Below, one piece after another: positions 1-11,918 of a DNA stretch of 64,000 bases. This DNA is from Chrysomallon squamiferum (Eukaryota > Mollusca > Gastropoda > Neomphalida > Peltospiridae). Both the position numbers and the translations under genes were made by a program. The notes beneath the pieces were generated by a model that saw only the letters and a list, made by a program, of their open reading frames with translations, was not told where the DNA came from and searched no databases. The first letter of the stretch is position 1, and every line of letters starts with the position of its first letter. The stretch covers positions 39,207,295 through 39,271,294 of the forward strand of contig CM022665.1 of NCBI GenBank assembly GCA_012295275.1. The letters run 5' to 3'.

Positions 1-1491
1 TATACCAAGGATGGTTGATTCACAATAACAATAAAAAAAAAAAAAAAAAATACTAAAGAAACATTTTATTTAATGAATCACATAATTCTTTTATTCTGTA
101 TTGAACAGTGGTTAAGGACTATTTTAAATGGTTGGATGTCCTTTCTTTATTAACAGCAAGGTGTATTTTAAATGTACCTTCCCAAAGAAAAGAAAACACA
201 TTTGTTAAACCATTTGTGTAGCACTGGGTGGAATAGGAAATAGGAAAGAGGGATGTATCTAATAATGTATCACATCTTGAATGGACACTTTATCAGTGAG
301 CTATATCCCACATCTCCTGACCTTTATCCCACACCTCCATGACCTTTATCCCACATCTCCTGATCTTTATCCCACATTTCCATGACTTTTATCCCACATC
401 TCCTGATCTCTATCCCACATTTCCATGACTTTTATCCCACATCTCTGTGACCTTTATCCCACACCTTCATGACCGTTATCCCACATTTCCATGACCTTTA
501 TCCCACATTTCCATGACCTTTATTTAACATCTTTATGACCTTTATCACACATTTCCATGACCTTTATCACACATCTTTATGACCTTTATCCCACATCTCT
601 ATGACTTTTAACCCACACCTCCATGACCTTTATCCCACATTTCTATGACCTTTATCCCACATCTCCATGACCTTTATCTCACATTTCATGACCTTTTCCC
701 CCATAATTCCATGACCTACATTCCAGTAGAGTCATAGAATGCATTCCCACTCTGTTAGGAATCAAGATATGCCTATTACACTCACTGTTCAATAAATGAA
801 TATTTAATGATACATCAACTTCAACAAAATTATATTGGTTAATGGAGACAAAAAAAAAAAAGAAACCTATAGCACTTTGTCATGGAAACTGTATTCAGAT
901 GCTAATTCTCTGTAATGATTTGTTTTACTCTGCTCTGTTTTAAACTTTTTTTCTTCAATATTTTAATTTTTTAATTTATTTTATTATCACTATTTATTTT
1001 TATGGTAATGAGAGTGAAACACATTAATAATAAATTGTTGTAAAAATATTTTAAAATTTTGTTTAATTAAATTATTATTATTATTATTATTATTATTATT
1101 TATTTTGCCTGATTATTTTCTTATTTTGACAAATGTTGCACAGATTAAGGCTAAAAATTAACTGATATCAATATCATGTGTAAACATTTTTTTTTATGAA
1201 GTTAAATTAAAACTGAATGTAAAGAGACTTGTGAACTTCTTAATGCCACAGAGAATTAAATTTCTAATACAGTCAGGGTATGAGTGAGTAAGAATGGGAA
1301 TCAAAAACAGTTCAGTTTATAAAACTTAGAACTCTGTCCATCTGTACCTCTGTGTGAGGGTGACATTTTGTGTGAGTTAGTATACATGTGTGTAGGTGTG
1401 TGTATGGGTTGGTGTGTGTGATGTGTGTAGATCTGTGTGGATTGGTAACGATATATGTGCATATCTCTATGAGTGAACTGGTACGTTTTTA

Positions 1492-1531
<40 letters not shown>

Positions 1532-2879
1532 TATGTGGTGGGTGAGTGTGTTGGTATGTATGTAGGTATGTATGTTAATGTGTGAATTGGTATATATATG
1601 TGGGTATATATATATATATGTATGTGTTGACTGATTTGGTTGTATGTGTGTGTGTCTGTATGGATGTAGGTGTTTGTGGAGGTTGTAGGTATTTATGTAT
1701 ATGTGCATGCAACAAAACTTTCATTAAAAGTTAAAAGATTATGCCATTTTCTGTTTACAGTAATACAATATTTCCTGACATTTTGTTTACCTGCATTTAA
1801 TTACATTAAATTGATGAAATTCTATTTCATTTAATCATGGTAAGTCTTTTAACAAATTTTTTTGTTTGTTTTTGCTTTATTTCTCAGAGTATTTTTCTCA
1901 TAGTCAATATGGATATTTTTCTCATTATATATTCTTTTTTTTTTTTCTTTCTTTTTTTTCTTTTCTTTATCAGCAAAATTCATCAGTTGTGCTCTATTTA
2001 AACATCCTTAGCTGAACACTCAAAAACTCAGTAATGTAAGTATAACAATATTTCGAAACAATAAGTTAAAGTAATTTTATGGATGACTTCTTCCATAATC
2101 TTTTAAGAGCGGCCAAGAATTGTATCCTTGAATTCACCTAACCAAATGTCATGGATCGATTTTCTCTGCTTGAGTGACAGATACATAATTCTAAAAGTAA
2201 TTGTATTCACTTCAAACTTCTTGTTTATCCAGTCAACGGAATAGCTGGTATGTTTCTGAGATCAGTTCTTGACAATGGCTTCACGACACTGTTTGTTCAA
2301 GACATGTAAAATCTTTAAACAGAATGAATTAAAAAACCCAGGTCAAAGCACTGTAAGATTGTGTGTTCCTGTGTATGTGCATGTGCATGTGCATGTGCGT
2401 GTGTGTGTGTGTGTGTGTGTGTTTGTGTGCATGTTTATTTGTATGTGTACAACTGTGTACATGGGTTTTTGTATGTTTTTTTTTTTTTTTTGTGCATGTG
2501 TGTGGGTGAGAAGTATCTTTGTCTCTACTTTCCCAGAATAATTAACAGCAACATTAATATATCAGAAAGGTATTTTACAATTATTATAATTGATTAGTCA
2601 TATTTCTCAGTTCATGTCTTACAACATCAGTGGGAGGTAAATAGACCAACAAAAAAAAAAAAAAAAATTAATTTCAAAGAAGAATTTTAATTCAGAATAT
2701 AGAATTGTCTCTGTGGGGTGTTATATTTTACTGTCGTCACATCTTACCTTGTCTGTGCTGAAGAGCTTTAGCTGAATTTATTTCTGTTTCTGGATCTTCT
2801 AACTTCCTCTTTAGTGAATGAAATCAATATTTCTTTTTTTTTTTTTTTTTAATTTTATATTTCAATGAACAGATTGTAG
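1..2879. other. Left flank: AT-rich, repeat-filled, no gene seen
   Basis: Apart from the 22-bp minisatellite at 296-720, this stretch holds (TAT)n at about 1070-1100, (GT)18 at 1495-1530 with degenerate TG/TA sequence to about 1690, and TG repeats at 2370-2425. It also has several A or T homopolymers, including 2643-2667 and 2834-2850. Open frames over the TG tracts are low complexity and are not counted as genes. Confidence 0.8.
296..720. repeat. 22-bp minisatellite, about 19 degenerate copies
   Basis: The unit is close to CCTTTATCCCACATCTCCATGA, and a recognisable 20-base core is TTTATCCCACATCTCCATGA. Copies differ mainly at CTCC/TTCC/CTTT and ATGA/CTGA. The array starts with less regular units and fades near 720. 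Confidence 0.93.
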
Positions 2880-3052
2880 TTAAAGTTCTTGCATCAGACA
2901 TGACTTTTCAGTGCACATGTGGAAGTTATTTACCATTCCAGCCACGTTTTCAAAAAACAGCTTATCAGTGATTTTGTTGTGTATGCTTTGATCACGAGAG
3001 TAATGATCTAATATTAAACATACATCTAAGATAAAGTGGCCACCTTTGTATT
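2880..3052 (-). CDS. Candidate terminal exon, unrecognised product
   Basis: A strong acceptor (long T-rich tract, ATTTATTGCAG|AATAC) opens a frame of 56 codons ending in TAA, with composition clearly less AT-rich than its surroundings. It reads EYKGGHFILDV at the start, then FFENVAGMVNNFHM, and ends LMQEL. I do not recognise the family. The GGHF opening is faintly like the second block of MAM domains, but the rest does not follow. The exon enters in phase 1, the same phase as exon 8 of the MAM gene, so it could be an alternative last exon of that gene. It could equally be the end of a separate minus-strand gene or a gene remnant. AATAAA occurs about 100 nt downstream at 2777-2782. No upstream partner exon between 3053 and 8698 was found. 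Confidence 0.45.
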
Positions 3053-3394
3053 CTGCAATAAATAATAATAAAAAAAAAAAATGACCAGTCTTTAGCAAGC
3101 ACTTGTCTTAGAAGATGACATTTTAATACAGGTACCAGACCATTTATCAGGCTTCCTGAAAAATTGAATTAGCAGAAACCCGTCTTTAGAAATGTATCGA
3201 TTTGTATCTAAAATACAGTTTTGTGTTTTTAAATATTTTATATGTATATTTAAGCCCAGTTATAGAAAATTTACAATCCTGACATTCAGTGCCATGTCCA
3301 CAGGGTAAAATGGTCTGTGTAACTTAGGTGTCTGCTTTATGTATATTGTATTTGGTGGCCTAGGTTTACGTGTGATATTACAGTTATTATCTAC

Positions 3395-3520
3395 ACTGAG
3401 ATACGGTGGTGATGTATGAGTGGTGAGTCATGACTTGTAGGTGGGAGAGTTCGAATCCACAGAAGTGCAGGTCATTGTAATCTGTGTAGGCAGCTCTAAA
3501 CTAATCTCAAGAACAAAAAA
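3395..3520 (+). mobile_element. SINE-like element with tRNA-type B box
   Basis: GAGTTCGAATCCA near 3450 matches the pol III internal B box (GGTTCGANTCC), preceded by a weak A-box-like stretch (GGTGGTGATGTATGAGTGG). A similar arrangement with the flanking words GTGAGAG and TGCAG occurs at 25385-25500, suggesting one old SINE family. There is no intact tRNA cloverleaf, and the ends are not defined. Confidence 0.5.
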
Positions 3521-4646
3521 AAACACAATCTACATTGATATTAAATATTATTTTCTTCCTCATAAATAAAACAAGATTTTTTATCCCCTCCCATATTAAT
3601 AAAAGTTGTTGGTTAATAAGATGAGTGATAGCATTTGTTAGATTAACTCAACACAATTTTCATAAATTTCATCTCATTATCATCAAATGAAATCCCTGCC
3701 CATGATTTTAAAATTTGTTGTGATGTTCTTTATCTTAATAACTGAGCACGATGTTTTTAAATCTCACTCATCACCATTAAAACTTAAATAAAAAAAAATA
3801 TTTCTTCTTACAAACACTGGTTTCAGATTTAAAAATTGTTTCAATTTGGCACAAATCAATATCTTTTACTTTTAATAAAGGTAGTTATAATATTTATCAG
3901 AAAAAGTGAACAGATTATTTTTTTGAAAAAAATGATCATTAATATTGCTGATAATCATAAAACACCCCATTATTTTAGATTCTTTTTTCATTTCCACTAT
4001 AAAGTGTAATAAATACACCAAAACATTATTTTTCACAAATCTAAATTCACAATTAACATTACTGAAATAAAAAAACACATTTCTTATTAAAAAAAACCCG
4101 TCAGCATTTTAGATTTGTTTTCTTAAAATTTAACATGGCTGATGATAGTAATAATAACAATAATTAAACTTAATTATCACAGATCTAAAATTTAATTAAT
4201 TTTAATGACATAATAAAAACATTTCTTTTCATAAACCCCTAGCCAGGATTTTAGATTCTTTTTCTTTTCCACATTAAAATTTAATATGGCTGACATCAGT
4301 ATTAGTAAGAATAATTAATGGATTGTTTCTGTCTTTATACAGTTGTCTTTAATCATATCTATTATATATTATGTACAATAAAACTGTATAAATTAAAATG
4401 TTTTAAATGAATCAAGATATTTCCTCCTTGTTTTTTATTTTATTTTTTTCATGGTAAAATTTTCTTTAGATCTTACATCAACATCTGCTTTAGAGCTCTC
4501 TTTTAAAGTTAAGATTGTGCCCAAGACTGGAAAGTTTGACCAATTATCTGACAGTAGTGTGTATGTATATCTATATATTAATTATTAGATTTGTGAAATT
4601 TATGTTTAATTATTGTTATTATTACTACACACACACACACACATGC

Positions 4647-4678
<32 letters not shown>

Positions 4679-5289
4679 AAATTTCTTCTCGGTAAAGATG
4701 GCATTTTTAGACAGTTTTATTTTTTTCATATGATCATGTCTAACCTTAATAACAACATCTATGAGAATAACTAAACAGGATACTCTTCGTCATGGAAACG
4801 CCATGTCATATTCCTCATCAACGATATTGCTACTGAAACTTTACACAATTACATGCTTTAGCAATAACAATTTAATTGCAAAGTATCACAGACCTCTGAT
4901 GTAAACAGAGATTACCCCCCTACACAATTCTTCCCTCTGGGTGAATACAGCTATACTTAAGAAAAGTTGCAATTTACTTCTTCATTACTGAGAGTGGGTA
5001 TTATCATTCAGTGCCATGAGAATGTGAACTATGGTAGATGTAACAATACTGTACTAGAAAGATGAAAATGTAATACAATACATTAGAGGTCATGTTATTA
5101 TTTTGACCACTGAAATGGTCATTATAATCACTGTAGCGGTCAATGCTCGCTCGGATAACATCCAAATATGACCACCATCCAAATATGACCACTTTAGTGG
5201 TCACTCAAGCTATATTAAGAAAGATGCTGAAATAGCCAAACTTTTTATATGTTTACCCTTAAATGCATGATAAACATTATAATTTTGAA

Positions 5290-5485
5290 AGTAGTACAAG
5301 ATGTGAGTGGACTGTGTTTAAGAGGTTAGAGAAAAGTCCTGAAGAATGGCAGGTCATAGGATCAAACTTCCTTGGTGCACCCTTTTAGGCTATATCTCAT
5401 TCCAGTCAGTTCTCCATGACTGGTTTTGTTAAAGGTCATATTTACTTGCTTTTTCTGTGTAGGTAAAAAAAAAAAAAAAAAAAAA
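5290..5485 (+). mobile_element. SINE-like element ending in poly-A
   Basis: A block of ordinary-complexity sequence contains a B-box-like GTCATAGGATCAAACTTCC and the short hairpin words CCAGTCAG and CATGACTGG. It ends in a run of about 20 A (5465-5485). This layout fits a retroposed SINE. The family is not recognised. Confidence 0.45.
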
Positions 5486-7264
5486 TATTTCGTGCTTTTT
5501 CTTCTTAGAAGCAGATTTTGATAAAACATTAATTAATTCTCTTTCAAGTATCATACAAAAAATAAATTAATAAATAAATTAATAAATAAATAAATAATAA
5601 TAAAAAATTAATAATAGTAATAAAAATAGCAATAATAGCAATAATAAAAAAAAATAAAGTAACAAAAAATAAAAAGACAACAACATATATTTAATAAAAT
5701 CTATTTCATTCATGGCCATAAAACTGAGAGATTTTTGATAACAGCAAATTGATTTGTTTTGTGTAAGAAATTCTTTAATGCCTTGTCACTGTTGGTTTGG
5801 TGAGCCTGAATGAGGAAAATAGATTTCATATAGAACATGAAATCCTTTCACTTTGACAAATCTTTCTTTATTTTGTTTCAGGCCAAGCACAAGAAATGTT
5901 TTGTTTTACATGCCATTCATTGAGTAATAATAAATAATCAATTAATTAAATGAATAAATAAATAATGTATCTTCTCATATTTTCATCTGTATAAGTACAC
6001 TGTCTACATATCATTTACATTAATGAGAAAGAGTAAAATTTATTATTGAAAAGATTTTAAAAAAAAAAAAACTTTTTATTCTTTCATTCATTCACTTTGG
6101 TGGAACAAGAAACATTAAAATAAAAATAACAGCCTTTAGATCAATATTGTTTAAGAAATTAATACCTTGAGAACAATAAACATGGGGTTAAACAAAATTA
6201 TGTTGTTGTTTTTTTATAAGAGAACATCGATGAAGTATGACTTTTTTCAAGCCCTGTTTTTGTCTTGTTTAAAAAATAAAACAAGACACGGTTAGGGAAA
6301 TTGCTTTGCATGCATTTAACACCAGGAGTTCTGAAACATTTTACACTTGATATTTTGAGAAAAGTTAAAAGAAGACGAGTTTTATTTTAAAAAGTTTAAA
6401 CAAAGTTGACACTTGATTGGTTTTCACTGTTTTTACAATCATTGGTCATTCTTCTTACTACACATACTGGTATATACCCTACGTATATTCTGCCATCTTG
6501 TATATTCCTTGCAACTAATTAATAAATAATCCTCAGAGTACAGTTAATTAAGAATAAAATACAAAGAAAACTACAAAGAGAAACCCTACATGTTCGCTGT
6601 TTGATACTCTTTATAATCGTCAGCAAGGGATCTTTTATATGTAAGTAAACAGAAGCAGACGTTTGATAAAGCAGCTGTGGTTTAAAAAAAACAGACTAAC
6701 TGACAGATGAGGAGGATTGACCTTGTGATCAGCCATGCCTCAGGCCAATATTAAGCCACTGTCTAATGTAGCATGACATTTAGGAAGATGATGCTGCAGA
6801 TGAAACAGAAAAAAAAAAAAAAATCAACACTAATGAACCAGACCTTACAAAGACAATTTCCAGATATTACGGTCAGCTTTATTTTACTGCAAATATCACT
6901 TTCAAGACATCTGTTCAGATTTTCACAGTGGTTTGGTATCATATCAGATATATATATATATAAAAAGAATTATTTTTCTGAAACCATCATTTTCATATCA
7001 AACAATCAGAACTAACACAGTTACCTCCCTTCTCGCAATTTCTTGATAATGAATATAGAAAATTCATTTTAAAACATAATTCCCATTTTGTTAAATGGTT
7101 TAGATTAAACTAGACAGTTAGACCTATGAGACTTAACAAAAAAAAAAATGAAAATCATTAAAAAAAAGTAAACAAATTACTGAAGATGGGTTTTTTAATT
7201 CCATTATAAACTTAAATGCCAAAAGAAACATAAAAACCATGAACATTTGCTACATTAAACTCAT

Positions 7265-7740
7265 TTTAATGCCAATGTGCCATGATTCCATCAATAATGC
7301 CAGTATATTGTGGTTCTATTAATAACAACAAAAAATTGATTCTATCAATAATGTAAAAAAACTGATTCTAACAATAATGTCAGTATATTGTGATTGCATC
7401 AATAATGTCAATATATTATGATTCTATCAGTAATATAAAAGAATCTGATTCAACAGCTAAATCTTAAAATGAAAAGACAGGACTGAAGGCCAAAATATTG
7501 TAAAAAAATATTCTATCAATAATGCTAATATATTATGATTCTATCAATAATGTTAAAAAATTATAATGTCAATAATGACAATATATTGTGATTCTACCAA
7601 TAATGTCAAAAAACTGATTCTGTCATTAATGGCAATATATTTTGATTCTATCAATAATATATATTAAAAAAAGCTGATTCTATCAATAATGTCAATATGC
7701 TCTAATTCTATCAAGAATGCCAATATATTCACTGACTTCA
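7265..7740. repeat. Degenerate 28-bp tandem repeat
   Basis: The phrase ATTCTATCAATAATGTCAAT followed by ATATTGTG recurs with variants and small insertions about 12 times. It is interrupted at about 7440-7500 by unrelated sequence. Confidence 0.85.
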
Positions 7741-8094
7741 TCAAAATGTCAGTATAATGTTATCCTTTGACAGTATAAGTAATGAAAGGTATTGCTGATT
7801 CAGTCAAAATGCAAATACGTTGTAATTATATCCAAAGAAAGCGAAGACACTGTGACTTTGCTGACAACAACTGCTCCACTTCAGCTCTGTCTTTTCATTT
7901 CAAGATTTAGCCATTGAATCAGATTCTTATTTTAAGTGTGAAACATCTTGGGAATTGTTCATCTTTAGAGAAAGAACTCAGTGAACTCTTTTATTTTTGA
8001 GGTGGGGTTTTTTTTAGTACAAGATCTGCTGAAATTACTGCTCTCTAATTCAGCTCTTCAGTTATTATTTTTATCTGGGGATATGACTGTGTAA

Positions 8095-8330
8095 TCAAAA
8101 TTTACAATGCAATGAAGTCTGTGGGGTTGTAGGATCAAGTCACCTTAGGAGGACCTAAAGAACAACGTGGCTGCGAATGTTTTCCAATAACCCTCTGTCC
8201 TGGGATTTAGGTTTATTCAGCTGAATTCTGCAGGATTATTGGATCAGTTGACATTAAAGGACACTAAATCGGTTCATTGCTCTTTACATTTTCTGTTACA
8301 GGGATTTAGGTCATAATCTCAATTCTTACA
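8095..8330 (+). mobile_element. SINE-like sequence, two diverged related halves
   Basis: The first half has GTTGTAGGATCAAGTCACC then GGATTTAGG near 8205. The second has ATTATTGGATCAGTTGAC then GGGATTTAGG near 8303. The spacing is similar (about 100-110 bp), so this looks like an old tandem duplication of a SINE-like unit resembling the element at 5290-5485. Confidence 0.35.
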
Positions 8331-8654
8331 ATGTGAATTGGGAATCGATAGTTGTTGAACTGTTTCAGAGAAAAATAATAAGCTGTTTTAGAGTATTTAA
8401 TTAAACGTTTTAGAGGAAAAAATAAACTGTTTTAAGTTTTAGAGTATTTTATGTACTGTTTTGTAATGAACTGTTTTAGAGAACAAAATGCACAGTTTTA
8501 CAGTACTTAATTTTAAACTTTTAAACTTTAACATCATACTTTTTTAAAATTTTGAATATCTTATACTGTTCACAAAACGTCATGTAACGGTGATAATAAT
8601 TTAAATAAAAATCTCATAAATGTGCTGGAAAGCAGAAGTATCTTCTTTTTCTTT

Positions 8655-8656
<2 letters not shown>

Positions 8657-8685
<29 letters not shown>
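8657..8685. repeat. 29-bp T homopolymer just downstream of the MAM gene stop
   Basis: On the transcript strand this is a run of 29 A beginning about 13 nt after the TGA stop and directly after GAAATT. It may be a slipped microsatellite within the 3' UTR. It also mimics a poly(A) tail and could mis-prime oligo-dT cDNA. Confidence 0.9.
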
Positions 8686-8690
<5 letters not shown>

Positions 8691-8698
8691 CAAATATC

Positions 8699-8883
8699 TC
8701 AGATATTTGTGAGGAATGAGACATGCAATAGTGCGTCACTCCTTGTCTGATCATAAGAAACAATTAGAGAACCGCCATGTTGCGATGAAGCGCTTGATGA
8801 ACAGCAACTAGCAGACGGCTGTGCAGAAGATTTTATGGCAGTGGAAGGTTTTTCATTAGTTTCCACTTGGGAGGAAATCACAG
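8699..8883 (-). CDS. Exon 9: Ser-rich C-terminal tail with stop (likely terminal exon)
   Basis: This exon completes codon 414 (Ala) and encodes residues 415-474 and a TGA stop. The acceptor is TTCTCCTGACAG|CTGT, phase 1 as required by exon 8. The tail is rich in Ser, Thr and Ala, with a SASCCSSSASS segment, and has no recognisable domain, membrane segment or GPI-type hydrophobic end. It may be a disordered or O-glycosylated tail. There is no strong donor before the stop, so I take it as terminal. ATTAAA occurs about 10 nt after the stop, followed by a 29-nt A run on this strand, and AATAAA lies at 8212-8217. An alternative 3' end using the exon at 2880-3052 is possible because that exon has the same phase. 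Confidence 0.7.
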
Positions 8884-9341
8884 CTGTCAGGAGAACATAT
8901 TCTGAGTAATAAATCTGATTTATTATTTCTTTTTGTGACGTTTAATTTCCATCTATAGTACAAGCTGTTTCAGAGGAAATGATCCAGTGTTATTGTTGTT
9001 ATAATTATTTTAGTTCTCTTTGATGTAGTTTAATTAATATTTCTGTTGTTGTTATTGTTGTTGTTTTTTGTTTTTGCTTCTTGTCATTGTTTGTTGTTGT
9101 TGTTATTTGCAATTAGTTTTTATTAAATCTTTATATACATATAAAAAATTAATTTTGGAATAATAAAAAATTAAACTGTGAACAATAAAAAAAAAAATAT
9201 ATATACACCTTGAAAAGTTTTAAAAAAGAAGGAAAAAAGATAAAGAAGCAATTAAAAAACAATTATGTTTATCATGAGCATAGTTTGTACATTGCTGCGG
9301 CTGTTTTGTATCAATACTGGGTTCTTTATAATACTGGTATG

Positions 9342-9416
<75 letters not shown>

Positions 9417-9651
9417 CACACATTTACAGATAAAATTAATGTAAATTAAAAATAAAGAAATAAATATTAAAATGAAAAATATGCAACAAAAACAAAAACA
9501 CAAACAAGCACAAAACAAGAACAAAACAAAGAAAAATCAAGCAGACAAGCATATTATTAAAATTTTTATTAGAGTCAAATGAAATAAATAAATAAATATA
9601 AACAAAACAACAACAACAACAACAAAAAACCAGAAAAAAACATTTTCTTAC
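8884..9651 (-). other. Intron 8, with a (UG)31-type tract in the transcript
   Basis: The intron is 768 nt. It contains (CA)n at 9343-9404, read as (UG)n in the transcript about 250 nt after the exon 8 donor, a TTG-rich stretch (9040-9110 on the plus strand), and AC/AAC-rich DNA at 9480-9640. UG repeats are known binding sites for TDP-43 and CELF-type splicing factors in animals; a role here is only inferred. Confidence 0.8.
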
Positions 9652-9752
9652 CTTCTTTTGGAGGAAAGCATCCAAAACTAAGACTGACATCATCGAGATA
9701 AACACATGTGTCATTTCCTGTAGTTTTATATGCTCGGAACTGCAGGAAGTAA
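9652..9752 (-). CDS. Exon 8: end of MAM domain 2
   Basis: This exon is too short for an ordinary ORF list. It completes codon 380 (Asn) and encodes residues 381-413 plus one base. The acceptor is an uninterrupted poly-T tract followed by ACAG|TTAC, and the donor is GAAG|GTAAGA. YFLQFRAYKTTGNDTCVYLD then DVSLSFGC (to C408) is the standard MAM ending (F-x-F-x-A, then L-D-D-x-x-l and Cys). N393 is in an N-D-T sequon. Codon 380 is built as AA|T across the junction, matching phase 2. Confidence 0.93.
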
Positions 9753-9834
9753 CTGTAAAAAAAAAAAAAAAAAAAAAAAAATTTTTAAACATTAATTAGT
9801 AAATAGTAAATGAATAAACGAATAAACAAACAAC

Positions 9835-9910
9835 GTGTCCAGTTAGATGGATTGAACCAGTAATCTTTTGTTCCTCAGGTGATCAGATTAACACATTGCT
9901 TCAGACAGCA
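9835..9910 (-). mobile_element. SINE-like piece with B box on the minus strand
   Basis: Read on the minus strand, TACTGGTTCAATCCATC matches a tRNA T-arm/B box, and AATGTGTTAATCTGATCACC about 20 nt upstream resembles an A-box arm. Part of a tRNA-derived SINE is the simplest reading. The A-to-B spacing is short for a true tRNA and no acceptor stem is seen. Confidence 0.4.
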
Positions 9911-9957
9911 AAATATAAGAATATATATATGTGTGTTCATAACTGTATGTGTGTCTA

Positions 9958-9992
<35 letters not shown>

Positions 9993-10004
9993 ATGAACAT
10001 AATA

Positions 10005-10022
10005 AAATAATAAGGGACATCC

Positions 10023-10056
<34 letters not shown>

Positions 10057-10093
10057 CTATATTAACTAGGGACACACATATTAGTATAATTAT

Positions 10094-10134
<41 letters not shown>

Positions 10135-10200
10135 ATTAGGGACATGCATATCATATAATTTATATATTTTATATGATACGTATGTCCCTGATTATTTTAT
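10005..10200. repeat. Hairpin-forming AGGGACAT repeat family around (TA)n
   Basis: GGGACATGCATATCATATAA (from about 10139) and TTATATGATACGTATGTCCC (to about 10187) form an imperfect inverted repeat of 20-bp arms with two mismatches. Related GGGACAT/GGACACAC words at about 10014, 10070 and 10094 flank (TA)n and (CA)n runs. It may be a small MITE-like or expanded palindromic repeat. Confidence 0.6.
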
Positions 10201-11751
10201 CATATATGACCATGCCAATAGTGATTAATGTTAAAGTATTGTTAAAAATATTTAATTCTGATATTTTAATAGTAAAATATTGTTAAGAAAATTCTATTGA
10301 AATTTTAAATGTAAAATATTGTTAAGAATGTTTTATTAACATTTTAAATGTAAAAATTTTTTTAATATATTCTACTGACATTTTAAAGATGTTTTAAGAA
10401 TATTCTGTTATCTTTTTAAAATTAAAATCTAGTTAAAAATGGTCCTTTAATATATTCTGCTAACAATTATTAATGTTTTATTAATGTTTTTAAGGTTAAA
10501 ATAAAATATCATATGATATAGGTGAATTTTTATCTTTTATTTAGAAATCTGAAGTAATTTACTATGAATTGTTCTTTAAATAATTGTCATCTTTTATTAT
10601 CTAATTATATTATGAAAAGAAAAAAATTTAAAATTTAATGAAATGATATTCTGTTTTTTCAGAAATCTTTGAAAATCATGGCATATTGCATGCAAAGAAA
10701 GGAAGAGACAAATTGTAAAAAATAAAACACATAGTAAAAGAGAAAATGAATGCTGAATGGAAAAAAATGTTCTGCAAATTACTTTGCAATTCCTTTATAT
10801 CTAATTGTTTGAATGGATTCCTTCCAGATTTCAGAAAAACAGTTCTTTTAAAAGTTTGAATGACATATAATAATTTCTTATCCCCGTAAGATTATTTTAT
10901 ATTTTTGTTGTATTATACATTTCAGGATGTCAAATGACACATCTGAAATTTTTAAATTTTGTTTAAAAATTTGTTTAGTTCCAATGGCCTGTTTTTTTTC
11001 TATCTCTGTTTAAACCATTGGTTGTATTCTGAGAAATATGGTGATATAAGATTTTGACCTTTCTCTGGTTTTAGTTACTCATAACTGTCAATCACTGCAG
11101 AGATAACAAAGTAACAGTTGCTCAAAGGGACTGGGGAAAAAAAAAAAAAAAAAACCCCAAAAACCCAATAAGAAATATGAAACTTTAAAATCACATAAAA
11201 TAAATTTAATAAATTTAAAAATAATAATAATACTACTACTAATAATAATAAAAAAAAATATCAACATGATCAATACAGAATAATTGGGACCACTCGGAGA
11301 AATTATGCTATAAGACTGAGTAACCTAATACTTATTAAATAAAAAAAATAGAAACAATTTATAACATATATATATAATTTATTTATGTACAAAAACATAT
11401 TATTCTACTTATAAATTAGAATATAAACTCATTATTCTAGTTTTGAATACATAATTCGTATTTAAATAATGTTCATTATGTCTTATATAATGTAAATGAT
11501 ACACAAGGGGCAAGTGTGGATGTTCATTTGTCACTGGTTTATATAACAACAATATAACATTACAATTACATAACAATAACAAGGCAATATTTATATAGCT
11601 ATATTTTCTTGTTTTTGTTTACAACAGAGAAATCACTTTATTGTTAGTGATATTCCTCCATTTATTACTCTACAGTAAAATCTTACACTGTTTTTCATGA
11701 AAACTTTTCACCAATTTTTCCCTTATTGTAAGATTTTGACAAAATACTTAC

Positions 11752-11918
11752 TTCTCAGTAATGTTAGTGAGAGATATTACTACATATTGCCACTGATATT
11801 TCTTGTTCAGATGTTCAGAGCTTCTCCACAAGACATTTTTTTTCCTCTGACCTTTGACCTCCTGACTTTCAACATCCACTTCTAATGAACCATCAGTCAG
11901 ATGAATAAAGAATCGAAA
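11752..11918 (-). CDS. Exon 7: MAM domain 2, third block
   Basis: This exon encodes residues 325-379 and two bases of codon 380. The acceptor is TATTTGCAG|TTTC and the donor is consensus (GAGAA|GTAAGT). It begins FRFFIH, directly after QCW of exon 6, reproducing the C-x-x-F core strand. LEVDVES and W355 in VLWRSSEHLNK fit the family L-x-V and W blocks, and WQYVVISL (367-374) fits the W-x-x-v-x-v-x-L strand. N376 begins an N-I-T sequon. The basic GQRKKN loop (347-352) is a possible surface-exposed cleavage or binding site; this is only a suggestion from composition. Confidence 0.93.

Larger units (their letters stand above)
3053..8698. other. Region between candidate exon and MAM gene: repeats, no gene seen
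   Basis: Most of this 5.6 kb is AT-rich simple sequence: (AC)n next to (GT)n at 4627-4678, AATA-rich DNA at 5560-5690, and poly-A at 6059-6071 and 6810-6822. It also contains SINE-like pieces (3395-3520, 5290-5485, 8095-8330) and a 28-bp degenerate repeat (7265-7740). I see no exon with matched splice sites. Confidence 0.7.
9753..11751 (-). other. Intron 7: repeats, SINE-like piece, hairpin family
   Basis: A run of 26 T on the transcript strand forms the exon 8 acceptor tract. The intron also holds a SINE-like piece (9835-9910), (TA)n at 9962-9990 and 10027-10056, (CA)n at 10098-10125, and inverted repeats around 10010-10200. The remainder is AT-rich with no gene seen. Confidence 0.75.

Noticed and set aside
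5004-5204. 66-codon minus frame with AAATATGACCAC repeats
   Set aside because: It contains short internal duplications and no splice or domain support.
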